Of a DNA stretch of 64,000 bases, positions 45,094 through 54,040 are shown piece by piece. The notes beneath the pieces were generated by a model. That model had not been told where the DNA came from. It worked only from the letters and a program-made list of their open reading frames with translations, and ran no database searches. Origin of the DNA: Oscillospiraceae bacterium (GTDB lineage: Bacteria; Bacillota; Clostridia; UBA1212; SIG427). The stretch spans positions 1 through 64,000 of the forward strand of contig SVJE01000005.1 of NCBI GenBank assembly GCA_015069135.1, in the 5' to 3' direction. Positions within the stretch are counted from its first letter, which is position 1; each line of letters begins with the position of its first letter. The translations under genes were made by a program, and so were the position numbers.

Positions 45094-46284
45094 TTATTTT
45101 ACCAAAGCCATTGTTTCTCTTGCGATAGCAAGCTCTTCGTTTGTAGGTACAATCAATACCTTAACTTTAGAGTTTGGTGTAGAAATTTCAATGATTTCAG
45201 AAGGACCTCTTACTGCATTCTTCTCTGCATCAATCTCAATTCCCAGGAATTCCATGTTGGCACAAGCATTTGCTCTTACTGGTGCGTCGTTCTCACCGAT
45301 ACCACCTGTAAATACGATACAGTCAAGACCACCCATAACAGCTGCGTAGGAACCGATGAATTTCTTAAGCTGGTAGTCGAACATTTCGCTGGCAAGTTTT
45401 GCTCTTTCGTTGCCCTCTTTTGCAGCATTTTCAAGGTCACGCTTGTCGCTGGATACACCGGACACGCCTAAGAAACCTGATGTCTTATTAAGAAGTTCGC
45501 TTAAGTCCTGACCATGAACGCCAATCTTTTCTTCTAAGTAGCAAACAACGCTTGGATCCAAGTCGCCACATCTTGTTCCCATAAGGATGCCACCAAGTGG
45601 AGTAAGTCCCATGGATGTGTCGATACACTTACCATCTTTAACAGCTGTAATGGAAGAACCATTACCTAAGTGGCACGTAACCATTTTAAGATCGTTACGA
45701 CCTAAATATTCAGCAGCAGCTTTGCTTACGAACATATGGCTGGTACCGTGAGCACCGTAACGTCTGATTTTATATTTCTCATAGTATTCGTAGTTAATCG
45801 GGAATACAAAGGCCTTTGGTGGCATTGTCTGATGGAATGTTGTATCAAATACAACTACGTTCGGCAAATCACCAAATACCTTTTTAGCACAACGAAGTCC
45901 CTGTACGTGAGCAGGATTATGAACAGGTGCCAAAGGAGAAATTTCGTCGATTTTATCGATTACTTCATCTGTTGCAATTTCAGATTTTACAAAGAATTCT
46001 GCACCCTGCACTACTCTGTGACCGATAGCACTGATTTCAGACTTGTCTTTTACCACTGCCAGGTCTCCCGTTGTCATAAGGTCAACAACCTTCATAAAAG
46101 CTTCTGTATGTGAAGGAAAATCTACTTCTTCAGCAACCTTCTCACCTTTTGCCTGGTGAGTAACTTTACTTCCGCCAATACCGATACGCTCGCAAAGACC
46201 TTTACAAAGAACGCTTTCATTCTCCATGTCGATGAGCTGGTATTTTAAAGAACTGGAACCACAGTTAATAACTAAAATCTTCAT
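45094..46284 (-). CDS. ackA: Acetate kinase
   Basis: 396 residues, normal length. It makes ATP and acetate from acetyl phosphate. Motifs: ILVINCGSSSLKYQL at the start, FDTTFHQTMP near 148, RRYGAHGTSHMFV near 175-187, MVTCHLGNGSS, and TGGIGEN near 320. It lies 19 bp downstream of pta in the classic order pta-ackA. Ribosome site AAAGGAGG. Confidence 0.97.
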   Translation of the reverse strand: MKILVINCGSSSLKYQLIDMENESVLCKGLCERIGIGGSKVTHQAKGEKVAEEVDFPSHTEAFMKVVDLMTTGDLAVVKDKSEISAIGHRVVQGAEFFVKSEIATDEVIDKIDEISPLAPVHNPAHVQGLRCAKKVFGDLPNVVVFDTTFHQTMPPKAFVFPINYEYYEKYKIRRYGAHGTSHMFVSKAAAEYLGRNDLKMVTCHLGNGSSITAVKDGKCIDTSMGLTPLGGILMGTRCGDLDPSVVCYLEEKIGVHGQDLSELLNKTSGFLGVSGVSSDKRDLENAAKEGNERAKLASEMFDYQLKKFIGSYAAVMGGLDCIVFTGGIGENDAPVRANACANMEFLGIEIDAEKNAVRGPSEIIEISTPNSKVKVLIVPTNEELAIARETMALVK

Positions 46285-46303
46285 TATAGAATTCCTCCTT
46301 TAA

Positions 46304-47438
<1,135 letters not shown>

Positions 47439-47443
47439 CACAT

Positions 47444-47713
47444 CTATATCCGTTCTTTAATAGAATTCATTTGTCTGACCAGACTCTGTATTTTGTCATT
47501 GTTAGCCACGTCCCTACTTAGCCAACCACGATTTTTCATTGCATTGTGGAACTCAAACTGTAGCTGCTGACTTTCAGTCATGATTTCCGTTACCATTCTC
47601 CTCAGCTCCTGGCAGGATGACTCTCCCAGGATTTCACTACATTTTACCAAAATTATTTTTTCATCCTGCATTACCTGATTTAATATTTCCCTTTCCGAAA
47701 ACAAAAACTCCAT
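47444..47713 (-). CDS. CotF-like spore coat protein
   Basis: 89 residues, helical. Pattern like the CotF coat domain: ILNQVMQDEKIILVKCSEILGESSCQELRRMV and FNAMKNRGWLSRDVANNDKIQ-type ending (here FHNAMKNRGWL). Suggests sporulation; the match is by remembered pattern, and the gene is tightly followed by the next small coat-like gene (1 bp apart). Confidence 0.75.
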   Translation of the reverse strand: MEFLFSEREILNQVMQDEKIILVKCSEILGESSCQELRRMVTEIMTESQQLQFEFHNAMKNRGWLSRDVANNDKIQSLVRQMNSIKERI

Positions 47714-47714
47714 A

Positions 47715-47909
47715 TTATACCTCTCCTTGCCGTGATGTGATATAGCTCAAAAAAGCTTTAAAATGACTTCTGTGCATTTTACCGGCCTGACGACAAAGAC
47801 TTTTTAGTCCCGGGTCTGTAAGATTTTTTGTGAAAAAATCCGATTTTACTGTTGCAGATGCCTGTAGTTTCATCATGTCTCCCACTATACCAAGTGTTTT
47901 TTCGTCCAT
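47715..47909 (-). CDS. Small CotF-like/coat-associated protein
   Basis: 64 residues: MMKLQASATVKSDFFTKNLTDPGLKSLCRQAG and a C-terminal HRSHFKAFLSYI. It resembles the small partner of CotF-type proteins in Clostridia. It lies 1 bp upstream of the other coat-like gene and starts with AGGAGG-type ribosome site (GGAGG) before the ATG. Divergent from the DUF421 gene. Confidence 0.65.
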   Translation of the reverse strand: MDEKTLGIVGDMMKLQASATVKSDFFTKNLTDPGLKSLCRQAGKMHRSHFKAFLSYITSRQGEV

Positions 47910-47998
47910 AAAAAACCTCCTATTAAGTATGTAGGTATTTTTTGCAAGCCGGGTATAAAATATTCAGACTCGGTTCAAATTAATAAGAGGAGGCTTTG

Positions 47999-48682
47999 AT
48001 GGCAAGTTTACTTCGAACTGTAATTATATATTCACTGGTAATTCTCTGCATGAGAATTATGGGCAAAAGACAGATTGGTCAACTTCAACCCTACGAAGTT
48101 GTAATTGCGCTAATGATTTCAGACCTGGCGGCAATTCCCATGGAGGATGAGTCTGTCCCCTTGTTAAGTGGAGTTATTCCTATAGTTACTTTGCTTGGGC
48201 TTCAGCTTATTATTTCTTTTCTGGTACTAAAAAACAGACACATACGAAAATTTATTTGCGGGACTCCTCGTATACTTGTACTAAACGGCTGCATTCAGGA
48301 AAAAAATCTTCGTAGGGAAATGTACAATTTAGATGATCTTACAGAAGCTTTGCGGGTGGCCGGCTATCCTAATCTTTCAGATGTAAGTCTTGTAATACTG
48401 GAAACCGGTGGCAGTTTAAGCGTGGTCCCTAAAGGTTCGATGTCAACTATTACAGCTGAAGACATGAAAATTCAAAAGCCGGATACTGTGTGTTGGGATA
48501 TCATTAAAGACGGACATCTGGATATAAACAATCTTGATCTTTCAGGACTTTCCGAAAAAAAGCTTATAAAAGAAATCAAAACTGCCGGTGGTGGCAGCTT
48601 TAAGGATGTGTTCTACTGTAATGTAGATAATCACGGTAAAATATTTATTCAACTAAAGAAGCAAAACCATAATTCCCCCTAA
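47999..48682 (+). CDS. DUF421 (YetF-type) membrane protein
   Basis: 227 residues. Three N-terminal membrane helices (RTVIIYSLVILCMRIMGKRQIGQLQPYEVV...) and a soluble C-terminal DUF421 domain. In Bacillus YetF-like proteins are spore or envelope associated. ATG at 47999 with AGGAGG 7 bp upstream, the usual start for the family (a TTG 3 bp earlier is open). Its stop TAA lies in the left arm of the inverted-repeat element that follows. Confidence 0.85.
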   Translation: MASLLRTVIIYSLVILCMRIMGKRQIGQLQPYEVVIALMISDLAAIPMEDESVPLLSGVIPIVTLLGLQLIISFLVLKNRHIRKFICGTPRILVLNGCIQEKNLRREMYNLDDLTEALRVAGYPNLSDVSLVILETGGSLSVVPKGSMSTITAEDMKIQKPDTVCWDIIKDGHLDINNLDLSGLSEKKLIKEIKTAGGGSFKDVFYCNVDNHGKIFIQLKKQNHNSP

Positions 48683-48879
48683 CTGTGACCCCTATTATTT
48701 ATTAAACATCAGGGGAAATACCCTATACATCACCACCTGCAGCAACAACTTATCAAGGGAAAAACCATCAAAATCCATAAAAAATATACTTTTTCCCGGC
48801 ATGCACCTATATATTTTGACCATACAGTTAGGGTATTTCCCTAGATATTCATGCATATTAATGGCATATAGTTAGGGGA
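48675..48879. repeat. Intergenic element with nested inverted repeats
   Basis: CCCCTAACT (48676-48684) pairs with AGTTAGGGG (48870-48878), enclosing about 185 bp. Inside, CCCTAACTGT (48677-48686) also pairs with ACAGTTAGGG (48824-48833), and GGGAAATACCCTA (48713-48725) with TAGGGTATTTCCC (48829-48841). The pairings are mutually exclusive. The stop codons of both flanking convergent genes lie inside the outer arms. No open frame is evident inside. It may be a small mobile-type (MITE-like) element or a bidirectional terminator. Confidence 0.65.
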
Positions 48880-49618
48880 CAAATGCCCTATATCGCTTCA
48901 TTGTGAAAATATTTTCTGCGATTTTACCAAAATTGTTCTTATCTTCTTCAGTGGTAACTATTAGATTGATATTTTCCTTTATCCCGTTATTTTTGTATAT
49001 AAGCTTTCGATTTTCCCAATCTAAAAGATATCGTTCATTATTTAGCCCCAAATGTTCCCAGTAATAAATTTTGTCGTTCAGAGGATTTTTGACTGTGAAG
49101 TCAGGATGCATGATTATACCGCCAAGATCTATACGTTGTTCATATCTGTAATCAAGGTTAAGCTTAAATAATGTATCTGCGATAAATCTTTCTGACTTAG
49201 AACGGACTAATTCACCTCTATCTGTCAATATTGTAAGCTGCTCACTTCTTTCTTTTTTCTCACTGAATGACGGGCCGTACGTTTCTTCAAGCATGGAAAA
49301 TTCATCATATATTTGCTTAGCCATAGGATATAGAAGTTTAATATATTGAGAAATGAAAGCTATTTCTTTATTGGCAGATTTGAACACTTCCTTTTTCTGT
49401 CCCATTATTTCAATTAGTTCTTTATCTTTCTTTTGCGACAGATATTTATATTTTCTTCTGCCTTTTTCATAATAATAAATATAATATTCTGAATAGTTTC
49501 CTTTTTTCTGAACCACTAAAGAACCTGTAGGAAAAGACTCAAGGAGCTTAACCAATTCATTTTTTCTATTACTTTCTTTAAGAAGATTTTCCATCAAACG
49601 TTGTTGATACTTGTCCAT
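48872..49618 (-). CDS. Orphan PD-(D/E)XK-nuclease-like protein
   Basis: 248 residues, no signal peptide. The C-terminal half has SKSE (near 145), HPDFTV (near 174) and YYWEHLG (near 189): an E ... D ... E-x-[HK] spacing that resembles a PD-(D/E)XK fold, though the third motif has WEH in place of ExK. The N-terminal 110 residues are basic and tyrosine-rich. The ATG at 49618 is preceded by AGGTG; an earlier GTG lies in the ribosome site. It is isolated between the inverted-repeat element and the methyltransferase gene. Function unknown. Confidence 0.6.
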   Translation of the reverse strand: MDKYQQRLMENLLKESNRKNELVKLLESFPTGSLVVQKKGNYSEYYIYYYEKGRRKYKYLSQKKDKELIEIMGQKKEVFKSANKEIAFISQYIKLLYPMAKQIYDEFSMLEETYGPSFSEKKERSEQLTILTDRGELVRSKSERFIADTLFKLNLDYRYEQRIDLGGIIMHPDFTVKNPLNDKIYYWEHLGLNNERYLLDWENRKLIYKNNGIKENINLIVTTEEDKNNFGKIAENIFTMKRYRAFVP

Positions 49619-49691
49619 AATATATTTCACCTACCCTTTTGGTAAAACTATATCATGTTTATAAAAATATGTCCGTCGTATTTCTGTCATA

Positions 49692-49724
49692 AAAGAAAAA
49701 ACCCGCAAATTTTTTGCGAGTTTC
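49692..49724 (-). terminator. Terminator of the methyltransferase transcript
   Basis: CTCGCAAA, loop, TTTGCGGG then TTTTTT on the minus strand, just past the 49733 stop. Confidence 0.88.
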
Positions 49725-49732
49725 ACGATTTC

Positions 49733-50902
49733 TTACTTTTTAATTGAAAGATCTGTCCCCAGTAATTCTTCCAAAGCAAAGAACTTGTTTAATTTCTCTA
49801 TGTTCTTATCTTTTTTCAAGAAAGCTTTCATCATAAGATTCTTAGGTGTATCCAGGGGTGATATGTATTCAACTAAAGACACCTCATAACCCATAGCCTC
49901 TAAGTACATAGCACGCATACCGTCTGTCAGGCTGTCTGCAATGCGGGCCTTCAGTACACCGTGCTTAAGAATATCTTCAAAACCTTCAATGTTATACTGT
50001 GAGTTCATTTCTTTGTGACAGCAAGGGACACACACCATGGATTTTACATTGTTAAGAATTCCCATAGAAAGAGCCTTGTCTGTAGCTGTGTCGCAAGCAT
50101 GAAGTGTAAGAAGCAAATCATATCTCTTATCAGGTTCATAATCTGCAATATCAGTTTCAATGAAATCCATGTTATTGTACTTAAGCTGTGCCGCCATTTT
50201 ACGGGACTCTTCAATTACACCACCGTTAATATCCAGCCCGGTAAAATGACACTTTTTACCGATTACTTCTTTTATATAATAGTTAAGCACAAAATCCAGA
50301 TAGGATTTACCGCAACCCAGGTCTATTACGTTTATAGTATCGCACTCTTTTGCCAATTGGCGAAGCATAGGGTCTAAGAGTTCTACAAAATGGTCAATCT
50401 GATTGTACTTTCTGATCATGTCATTTCTGACTTTGCCGTTCTGACCTAAAACTCCAATAGTCTCCAGTACCTTTGCCGCTTTGTCAGGACGGACAAAATA
50501 CTCACGTTTGCTCATGGAAACTGCTGCACTTACAGCCTGTTCCTTTTTACCCTTGCCTTCTAATGTAATGTTATCTGCAGACTTGGTTGTAACCCTCCTG
50601 TCATCTGCCTCTATAATATAGCCTTTGCCTCTTTCACAATATGTAAGTGTCATAGTGTCGAAAAGTGGTATCTGCTCCATAACAAAATCACAGAAACCTT
50701 TCATGTCAACGCTGTATCTCTGTCCCTGGAAAATGAACTCCAGTTTCATATTTTCACGATTGAGATCGGCTATAAATTCAAACTTTTTTGTACCTGAACG
50801 AAAAACACATTTTACACCTTCAAAAAAATCCGCACCGTCTGAAAGTCTTCCCAGGATTCCCTGTAAAAAGAACTCTGCCTTTTTTGCTGTCTGTTTGTTC
50901 AT
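49733..50902 (-). CDS. SAM-dependent methyltransferase, RNA/unknown substrate
   Basis: 389 residues. The Rossmann methyltransferase domain (about 190-380) has IDLGCGKSYLDFVLNYY, TGLDING, and the characteristic LHACDTATDKAL and VPCCHKEMN motifs of the Methyltransf_32 group. The N-terminal 150 residues are beta-rich. Substrate unknown; its operon with two rRNA-modification genes points to an RNA or ribosomal target (inference). It overlaps the pseudouridine synthase by 4 bp. Confidence 0.8.
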   Translation of the reverse strand: MNKQTAKKAEFFLQGILGRLSDGADFFEGVKCVFRSGTKKFEFIADLNRENMKLEFIFQGQRYSVDMKGFCDFVMEQIPLFDTMTLTYCERGKGYIIEADDRRVTTKSADNITLEGKGKKEQAVSAAVSMSKREYFVRPDKAAKVLETIGVLGQNGKVRNDMIRKYNQIDHFVELLDPMLRQLAKECDTINVIDLGCGKSYLDFVLNYYIKEVIGKKCHFTGLDINGGVIEESRKMAAQLKYNNMDFIETDIADYEPDKRYDLLLTLHACDTATDKALSMGILNNVKSMVCVPCCHKEMNSQYNIEGFEDILKHGVLKARIADSLTDGMRAMYLEAMGYEVSLVEYISPLDTPKNLMMKAFLKKDKNIEKLNKFFALEELLGTDLSIKK

Positions 50903-51633
50903 CTCAAAATACTCTCCTTTTCTTCAAGGGTAAGCTCTCTGTATTCGCCTGCTTCAAGGTCTGTCCCCAACCTTAAACCACCAATGGCCATACGCTTTAA
51001 GTATGTAACCTTAAGGCCACGACTTAGTGTCATTCTTTTCACCTGGTGGAACTTACCTTCACAAATTTTCACCACTACTTCTGATGTATTTGTGTCAGTG
51101 TCTGTCCCCACGATAACAAGTTCTGCTTCCATGCACTCTGTACCGTCAGCAAGAATCAGACCATCAGCAAAAGCCTTAACGTCTTCTTCTGTTGCCACAC
51201 CTTCAAGGCAGGCATAATATTCTTTAACTACATGTTTCTTTGGTGAAATTACATCGTGAATAAAAGCGCCATCGTTGGTAAGTAACAAAAAGCCTTCTGT
51301 ATCAATGTCCAGGCGACCTGCAGGGCTTAAGTCATACATGGAAAATTCCTCTCCCACCAAATCAACTGCACATCTCTGTCCCCGACTGTCCTCTGTAGCC
51401 GAAATAACACCCTGAGGCTTGTTCATCATTAAATAAACATAAGGCTTGTATGTAACTCTGTCCCCGTTAAAAAGTATAACCTGTTTCTCCGGGTCCACAT
51501 TTATATCTGAGCTTTTAGGCACCACACCATCTACAGTAACAAGACCCTTCTTAACTAAAGTCCTAAGTTCTTTCCTACTACCATAGCCCATGTTGCCCAG
51601 CAATTTATCCAATCTCATTGTTGTCTGCGCCAC
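50899..51633 (-). CDS. RsuA/RluB-family pseudouridine synthase
   Basis: 244 residues. An N-terminal S4 domain (MRLDKLLGNMGYGSRKELRTLVKKG), the catalytic motif DLSPAGRLDIDTEGFLLLTNDG with its aspartate, and the C-terminal FHQVKRMTLSRGLKV. It converts a uridine in rRNA. The sequence GTDTDT (near 168) is encoded by one copy of the dispersed motif GGGGACAGACAC. Overlaps the RsmF-like gene by 19 bp. Confidence 0.9.
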   Translation of the reverse strand: MAQTTMRLDKLLGNMGYGSRKELRTLVKKGLVTVDGVVPKSSDINVDPEKQVILFNGDRVTYKPYVYLMMNKPQGVISATEDSRGQRCAVDLVGEEFSMYDLSPAGRLDIDTEGFLLLTNDGAFIHDVISPKKHVVKEYYACLEGVATEEDVKAFADGLILADGTECMEAELVIVGTDTDTNTSEVVVKICEGKFHQVKRMTLSRGLKVTYLKRMAIGGLRLGTDLEAGEYRELTLEEKESILR

Positions 51634-53018
51634 CCTTTCGGATACATATTTTTAACCACTCCGCCCAGTGTCTGTCCCCAGCCTAAAAGATAACCTTCTG
51701 CTGTTACTGCAGCAAGTCCGTCCGGAGTTTCATCTCTGTCCCTTATTAAAGTATCCCCTCTTAAATATTTCTGCATATCAGGCTCATCACATTTAAGATT
51801 GATATATCTTTTGAAAGAATCCTTTTTCTGTGCCAACAAGAAAGGATGAGATGGCTTAAAATTCTTGCCTTTAAGTGTACCCATAAAGAGACCTATTCTG
51901 GCAACCTTAAGAAGGTCAACATTTGGCGGTTCACAAGGTAGCCTGTAAAGACTGTCCCCCATAGTTAAATACACCGCATCCTCAGGTTCTATTGTCATAT
52001 TCTTTTTGTAAAAATCTTTTACAGCCTGGGGGACTTCCTCTAAGATTGTGTAGCTGCGACTTTTTTTTTGTTCCGGCTTTTTATCGGTAGTCTCCGGCTC
52101 ACTCTTCTTCTGTAAAAGTGCGGTAAAATGTCCCTCTCCCTTTATGCGCTGTGGCCACAATCTGGATGTGTACTCCATGTTGCCTGGGCCATCTTCTACC
52201 CAAGAATCCATACCACCGGTAATACCACCTACTTTAGGAAGTGGTAAAATCTCATATCCCGGATGACGCTCCATAAAGGCAGCTATAGTCTGCTCATTTT
52301 CTATTGGTGCAAATGTACAAGTGGAATATATAAGTTTGCCACCGGGCTTTAGCATTTTATCTACATAATCTAATATATTATCCTGCATTTCGCGGCAATG
52401 TTCGTTTTTGAAATTCTCCCAACTGCCTACTGCATCCTTGTCCTTACGAAACATTCCTTCACCGGAACAAGGTGCGTCCACCAGAATCTTATCAAACCAG
52501 CCTTCAAAGTTGGCTGCTAAGTTTTCAGGTGTTTCGTTGGTTATAATGCAGTTGCTGACTCCTGACATTTCAAGATTTTTTACCAGGGCATGTACACGTT
52601 CTTCACTTATGTCGTTGGAAACTAAAATTCCGTTACCCTGCATGGAACTTGCAAGCTGTGTGCTTTTACCACCGGGAGCTGCACAAATATCCAAAACTCT
52701 GTCTCCCGGTTCAGGGTCTAAACAAGCGCCCGGATACATTGCACTTGGTTCTTGTATATAGTAAAGACCACAATGGTAAAATGGATGTCTTCCGGGATAG
52801 CTGTTTTCGTAATAATATCCGTCTTTTGTCCAAGGTACGGGAGTTATATCAAAAGGAGAAATTTCTTCCCACTCATCGGTGGTAAGCTTAAGCCTGTTTA
52901 CTCGAAGCCCGTAAAATCTTTCTCTTTCTAAGGATTCTATATATTTGTCAAACTCGTCAGAACCAAGGTCTGCAAGGAGTTTTTTCATTCTTTCGGTGTA
53001 TTCCTGGGGTAGTTTCAA
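51615..53018 (-). CDS. rsmF: RsmF-like rRNA cytosine-5 methyltransferase
   Basis: 467 residues, RsmB/NOP family. SAM-binding CAAPGGKSTQLASSMQGNG; catalytic DAPCSGEGMFRKD with the PC motif cysteine near 188; STCTFAPIENEQT with the second catalytic cysteine near 240. The C-terminal half is an RNA-binding extension. Member of the NOP2/Sun group that methylates cytosine-5 of rRNA. It is the first gene of a three-gene operon of RNA modification. No promoter assigned. Confidence 0.9.
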   Translation of the reverse strand: MKLPQEYTERMKKLLADLGSDEFDKYIESLERERFYGLRVNRLKLTTDEWEEISPFDITPVPWTKDGYYYENSYPGRHPFYHCGLYYIQEPSAMYPGACLDPEPGDRVLDICAAPGGKSTQLASSMQGNGILVSNDISEERVHALVKNLEMSGVSNCIITNETPENLAANFEGWFDKILVDAPCSGEGMFRKDKDAVGSWENFKNEHCREMQDNILDYVDKMLKPGGKLIYSTCTFAPIENEQTIAAFMERHPGYEILPLPKVGGITGGMDSWVEDGPGNMEYTSRLWPQRIKGEGHFTALLQKKSEPETTDKKPEQKKSRSYTILEEVPQAVKDFYKKNMTIEPEDAVYLTMGDSLYRLPCEPPNVDLLKVARIGLFMGTLKGKNFKPSHPFLLAQKKDSFKRYINLKCDEPDMQKYLRGDTLIRDRDETPDGLAAVTAEGYLLGWGQTLGGVVKNMYPKGWRRQQ

Positions 53019-53057
53019 AGCCTGCTTCTCCCTTGTAAAAAAATTTCAATTAAGGAC

Positions 53058-53087
53058 TTGACCATTCTACAATATCTGTTGTATAAT
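53058..53087 (+). promoter_or_regulatory. Promoter of tRNA-Glu
   Basis: TTGACC (53058-53063), 18-bp spacer, TATAAT (53082-53087), 23 bp before the tRNA. Confidence 0.8.
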
Positions 53088-53109
53088 GTCAAAGCTGTGT
53101 AAAACACAT

Positions 53110-53184
53110 GGCCCCTTGGTCAAGCGGCTAAGACGCCGCCCTCTCACGGCGGAAACACGGGTTCGATTCCCGTAGGGGTCACCA
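53110..53184 (+). tRNA. tRNA-Glu (anticodon CTC)
   Basis: 75-nt cloverleaf: acceptor GGCCCCT with AGGGGTC (one G-U pair), anticodon stem CCGCC/GGCGG and loop CTCTCAC with anticodon CTC for GAG codons, T arm GGGTTCGATTCCC, encoded CCA. It has its own promoter and terminator. Confidence 0.95.
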
Positions 53185-53189
53185 AATTA

Positions 53190-53217
53190 AAACCACTTCT
53201 TGCGAAGTGGTTTTTTT
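53190..53217 (+). terminator. Terminator of tRNA-Glu
   Basis: AAACCACTTC, TTGC, GAAGTGGTTT followed by TTTTT. Confidence 0.92.
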
Positions 53218-53301
53218 ATTGGGGTCGTGACCCTGTTGAGCGCGCGTAGCGTGCGAAATATAAACCACCTGCTATGCGGGCGCGCGGTGTTTGTTATACA
53301 A

Positions 53302-53366
53302 AAAAATCACCTTTCCGTTATAATGAGGTTGTTCAAGCCGAATTATAACGAAAGAAAGGTGATTTT
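53302..53366 (+). promoter_or_regulatory. tnpA: Leader hairpin that hides the tnpA ribosome site
   Basis: AATCACCTTTC (53305-53315) pairs with GAAAGGTGATT (53354-53364), and CGTTATAAT with ATTATAACG inside. The 3' arm includes the AAAGGTG ribosome site 5 bp before the tnpA ATG, so translation would be sequestered, as known for IS200. Confidence 0.85.
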
Positions 53367-53367
53367 A

Positions 53368-53832
53368 ATGGTCAAAAAGGCAAATAGTCTAGCGCACACT
53401 AAATGGATATGTAAGTACAATATAGTGTTCACGCCTAAGTATAGGCGAAAAATTGCTTATAATCAATACAAAGAAAGTATTAGAGATATCATCAAACAAT
53501 TATGTGGATACAAGGGAGTAGAGATTATTGAAGGGCATTTAATGTCAGATCACATCCATATGTTGGTAAGCATACCGCCCAGGATAAGTGTATCAAGTTT
53601 TATGGGATATTTAAAAGGTAAGAGTGCATTGAGGATATTCGATAAACATGCAAATTTAAAGTACAAGTTTGGAAACAGACATTTTTGGGCAGAGGGCTAT
53701 TATGTAAGTACAGTGGGATTGAATGAAGAAACGATAAAGAATTACATTCATGAACAAGAAAGTTCGGATATCGCCCTTGACAAATTAAGCGTGAAAGAGT
53801 ACGAAGACCCCTTTAGAGGTAGCAGGTATTAA
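53368..53832 (+). CDS. tnpA: IS200/IS605-family transposase TnpA (Y1 HUH)
   Basis: 154 residues, a typical length. HUH motif HIH at 62-64 (DHIHMLVSI); the catalytic tyrosine is probably Y126 in NYIHEQ; FWAEGYYVSTVG is a family hallmark. It catalyses single-strand transposition. The open frame extends 56 codons upstream, but only the ATG at 53368 has the hairpin-covered ribosome site and family-like start. It appears intact. Confidence 0.95.
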   Translation: MVKKANSLAHTKWICKYNIVFTPKYRRKIAYNQYKESIRDIIKQLCGYKGVEIIEGHLMSDHIHMLVSIPPRISVSSFMGYLKGKSALRIFDKHANLKYKFGNRHFWAEGYYVSTVGLNEETIKNYIHEQESSDIALDKLSVKEYEDPFRGSRY

Positions 53833-53945
53833 GAATACCCCTTCCAGGGGTAGCGAAAGCGGCAAAGCCAGCGTCTTTAGGTGCTGGCCGGTAGCAAAGG
53901 CTTATAGTCGCAGAGCAAACCACCCGTTAGACTGGTGGTGCTTAT
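53833..53945 (+). ncRNA. Structured right-end segment of the IS element
   Basis: Several consecutive short hairpins: TACCCCT-TCC-AGGGGTA, GGCAAAGCC, GCCAGC with GCTGGC (10-nt loop), then CCACC...GGTGG. This could be RE-associated cleavage structures, a terminator, or a small RNA. Untranslated. Confidence 0.45.
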
Positions 53946-53991
53946 TTTCACTTCAGGGTGTGTCACTCTAAGGAAACGATTGCCAAACAAA

Positions 53992-54025
53992 TCAAAAGGG
54001 ACTGGCTGCTGCCGGTCCCTTTTGA
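53992..54025 (-). terminator. Terminator of the LRR-cohesin operon
   Basis: TCAAAAGGGAC and GTCCCTTTTGA (11 bp) just downstream of the cohesin gene; T-run is within the stem. Confidence 0.8.
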
Positions 54026-54040
54026 ACTATCTGATATGAT

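Larger units (their letters stand above)
53218..53950 (+). mobile_element. IS200-type insertion sequence (approximate ends)
   Basis: About 730 bp with a single Y1/HUH transposase, no TnpB. The left side has an imperfect palindrome with GCGCGC at both sides and the motif AAACCACC; the right side has CCACCCGTTAGACTGGTGG (53921-53939), a subterminal hairpin. Element length and layout fit IS200/IS605-group elements, but exact ends and target tetranucleotide are not certain. It lies 1 bp downstream of the tRNA terminator. Confidence 0.8.

Noticed and set aside
48675..48879. Simple Rho-independent terminators
   Set aside because: The arms are far apart (about 100 to 185 nt) and no T-run follows either arm, so a plain terminator does not explain them.
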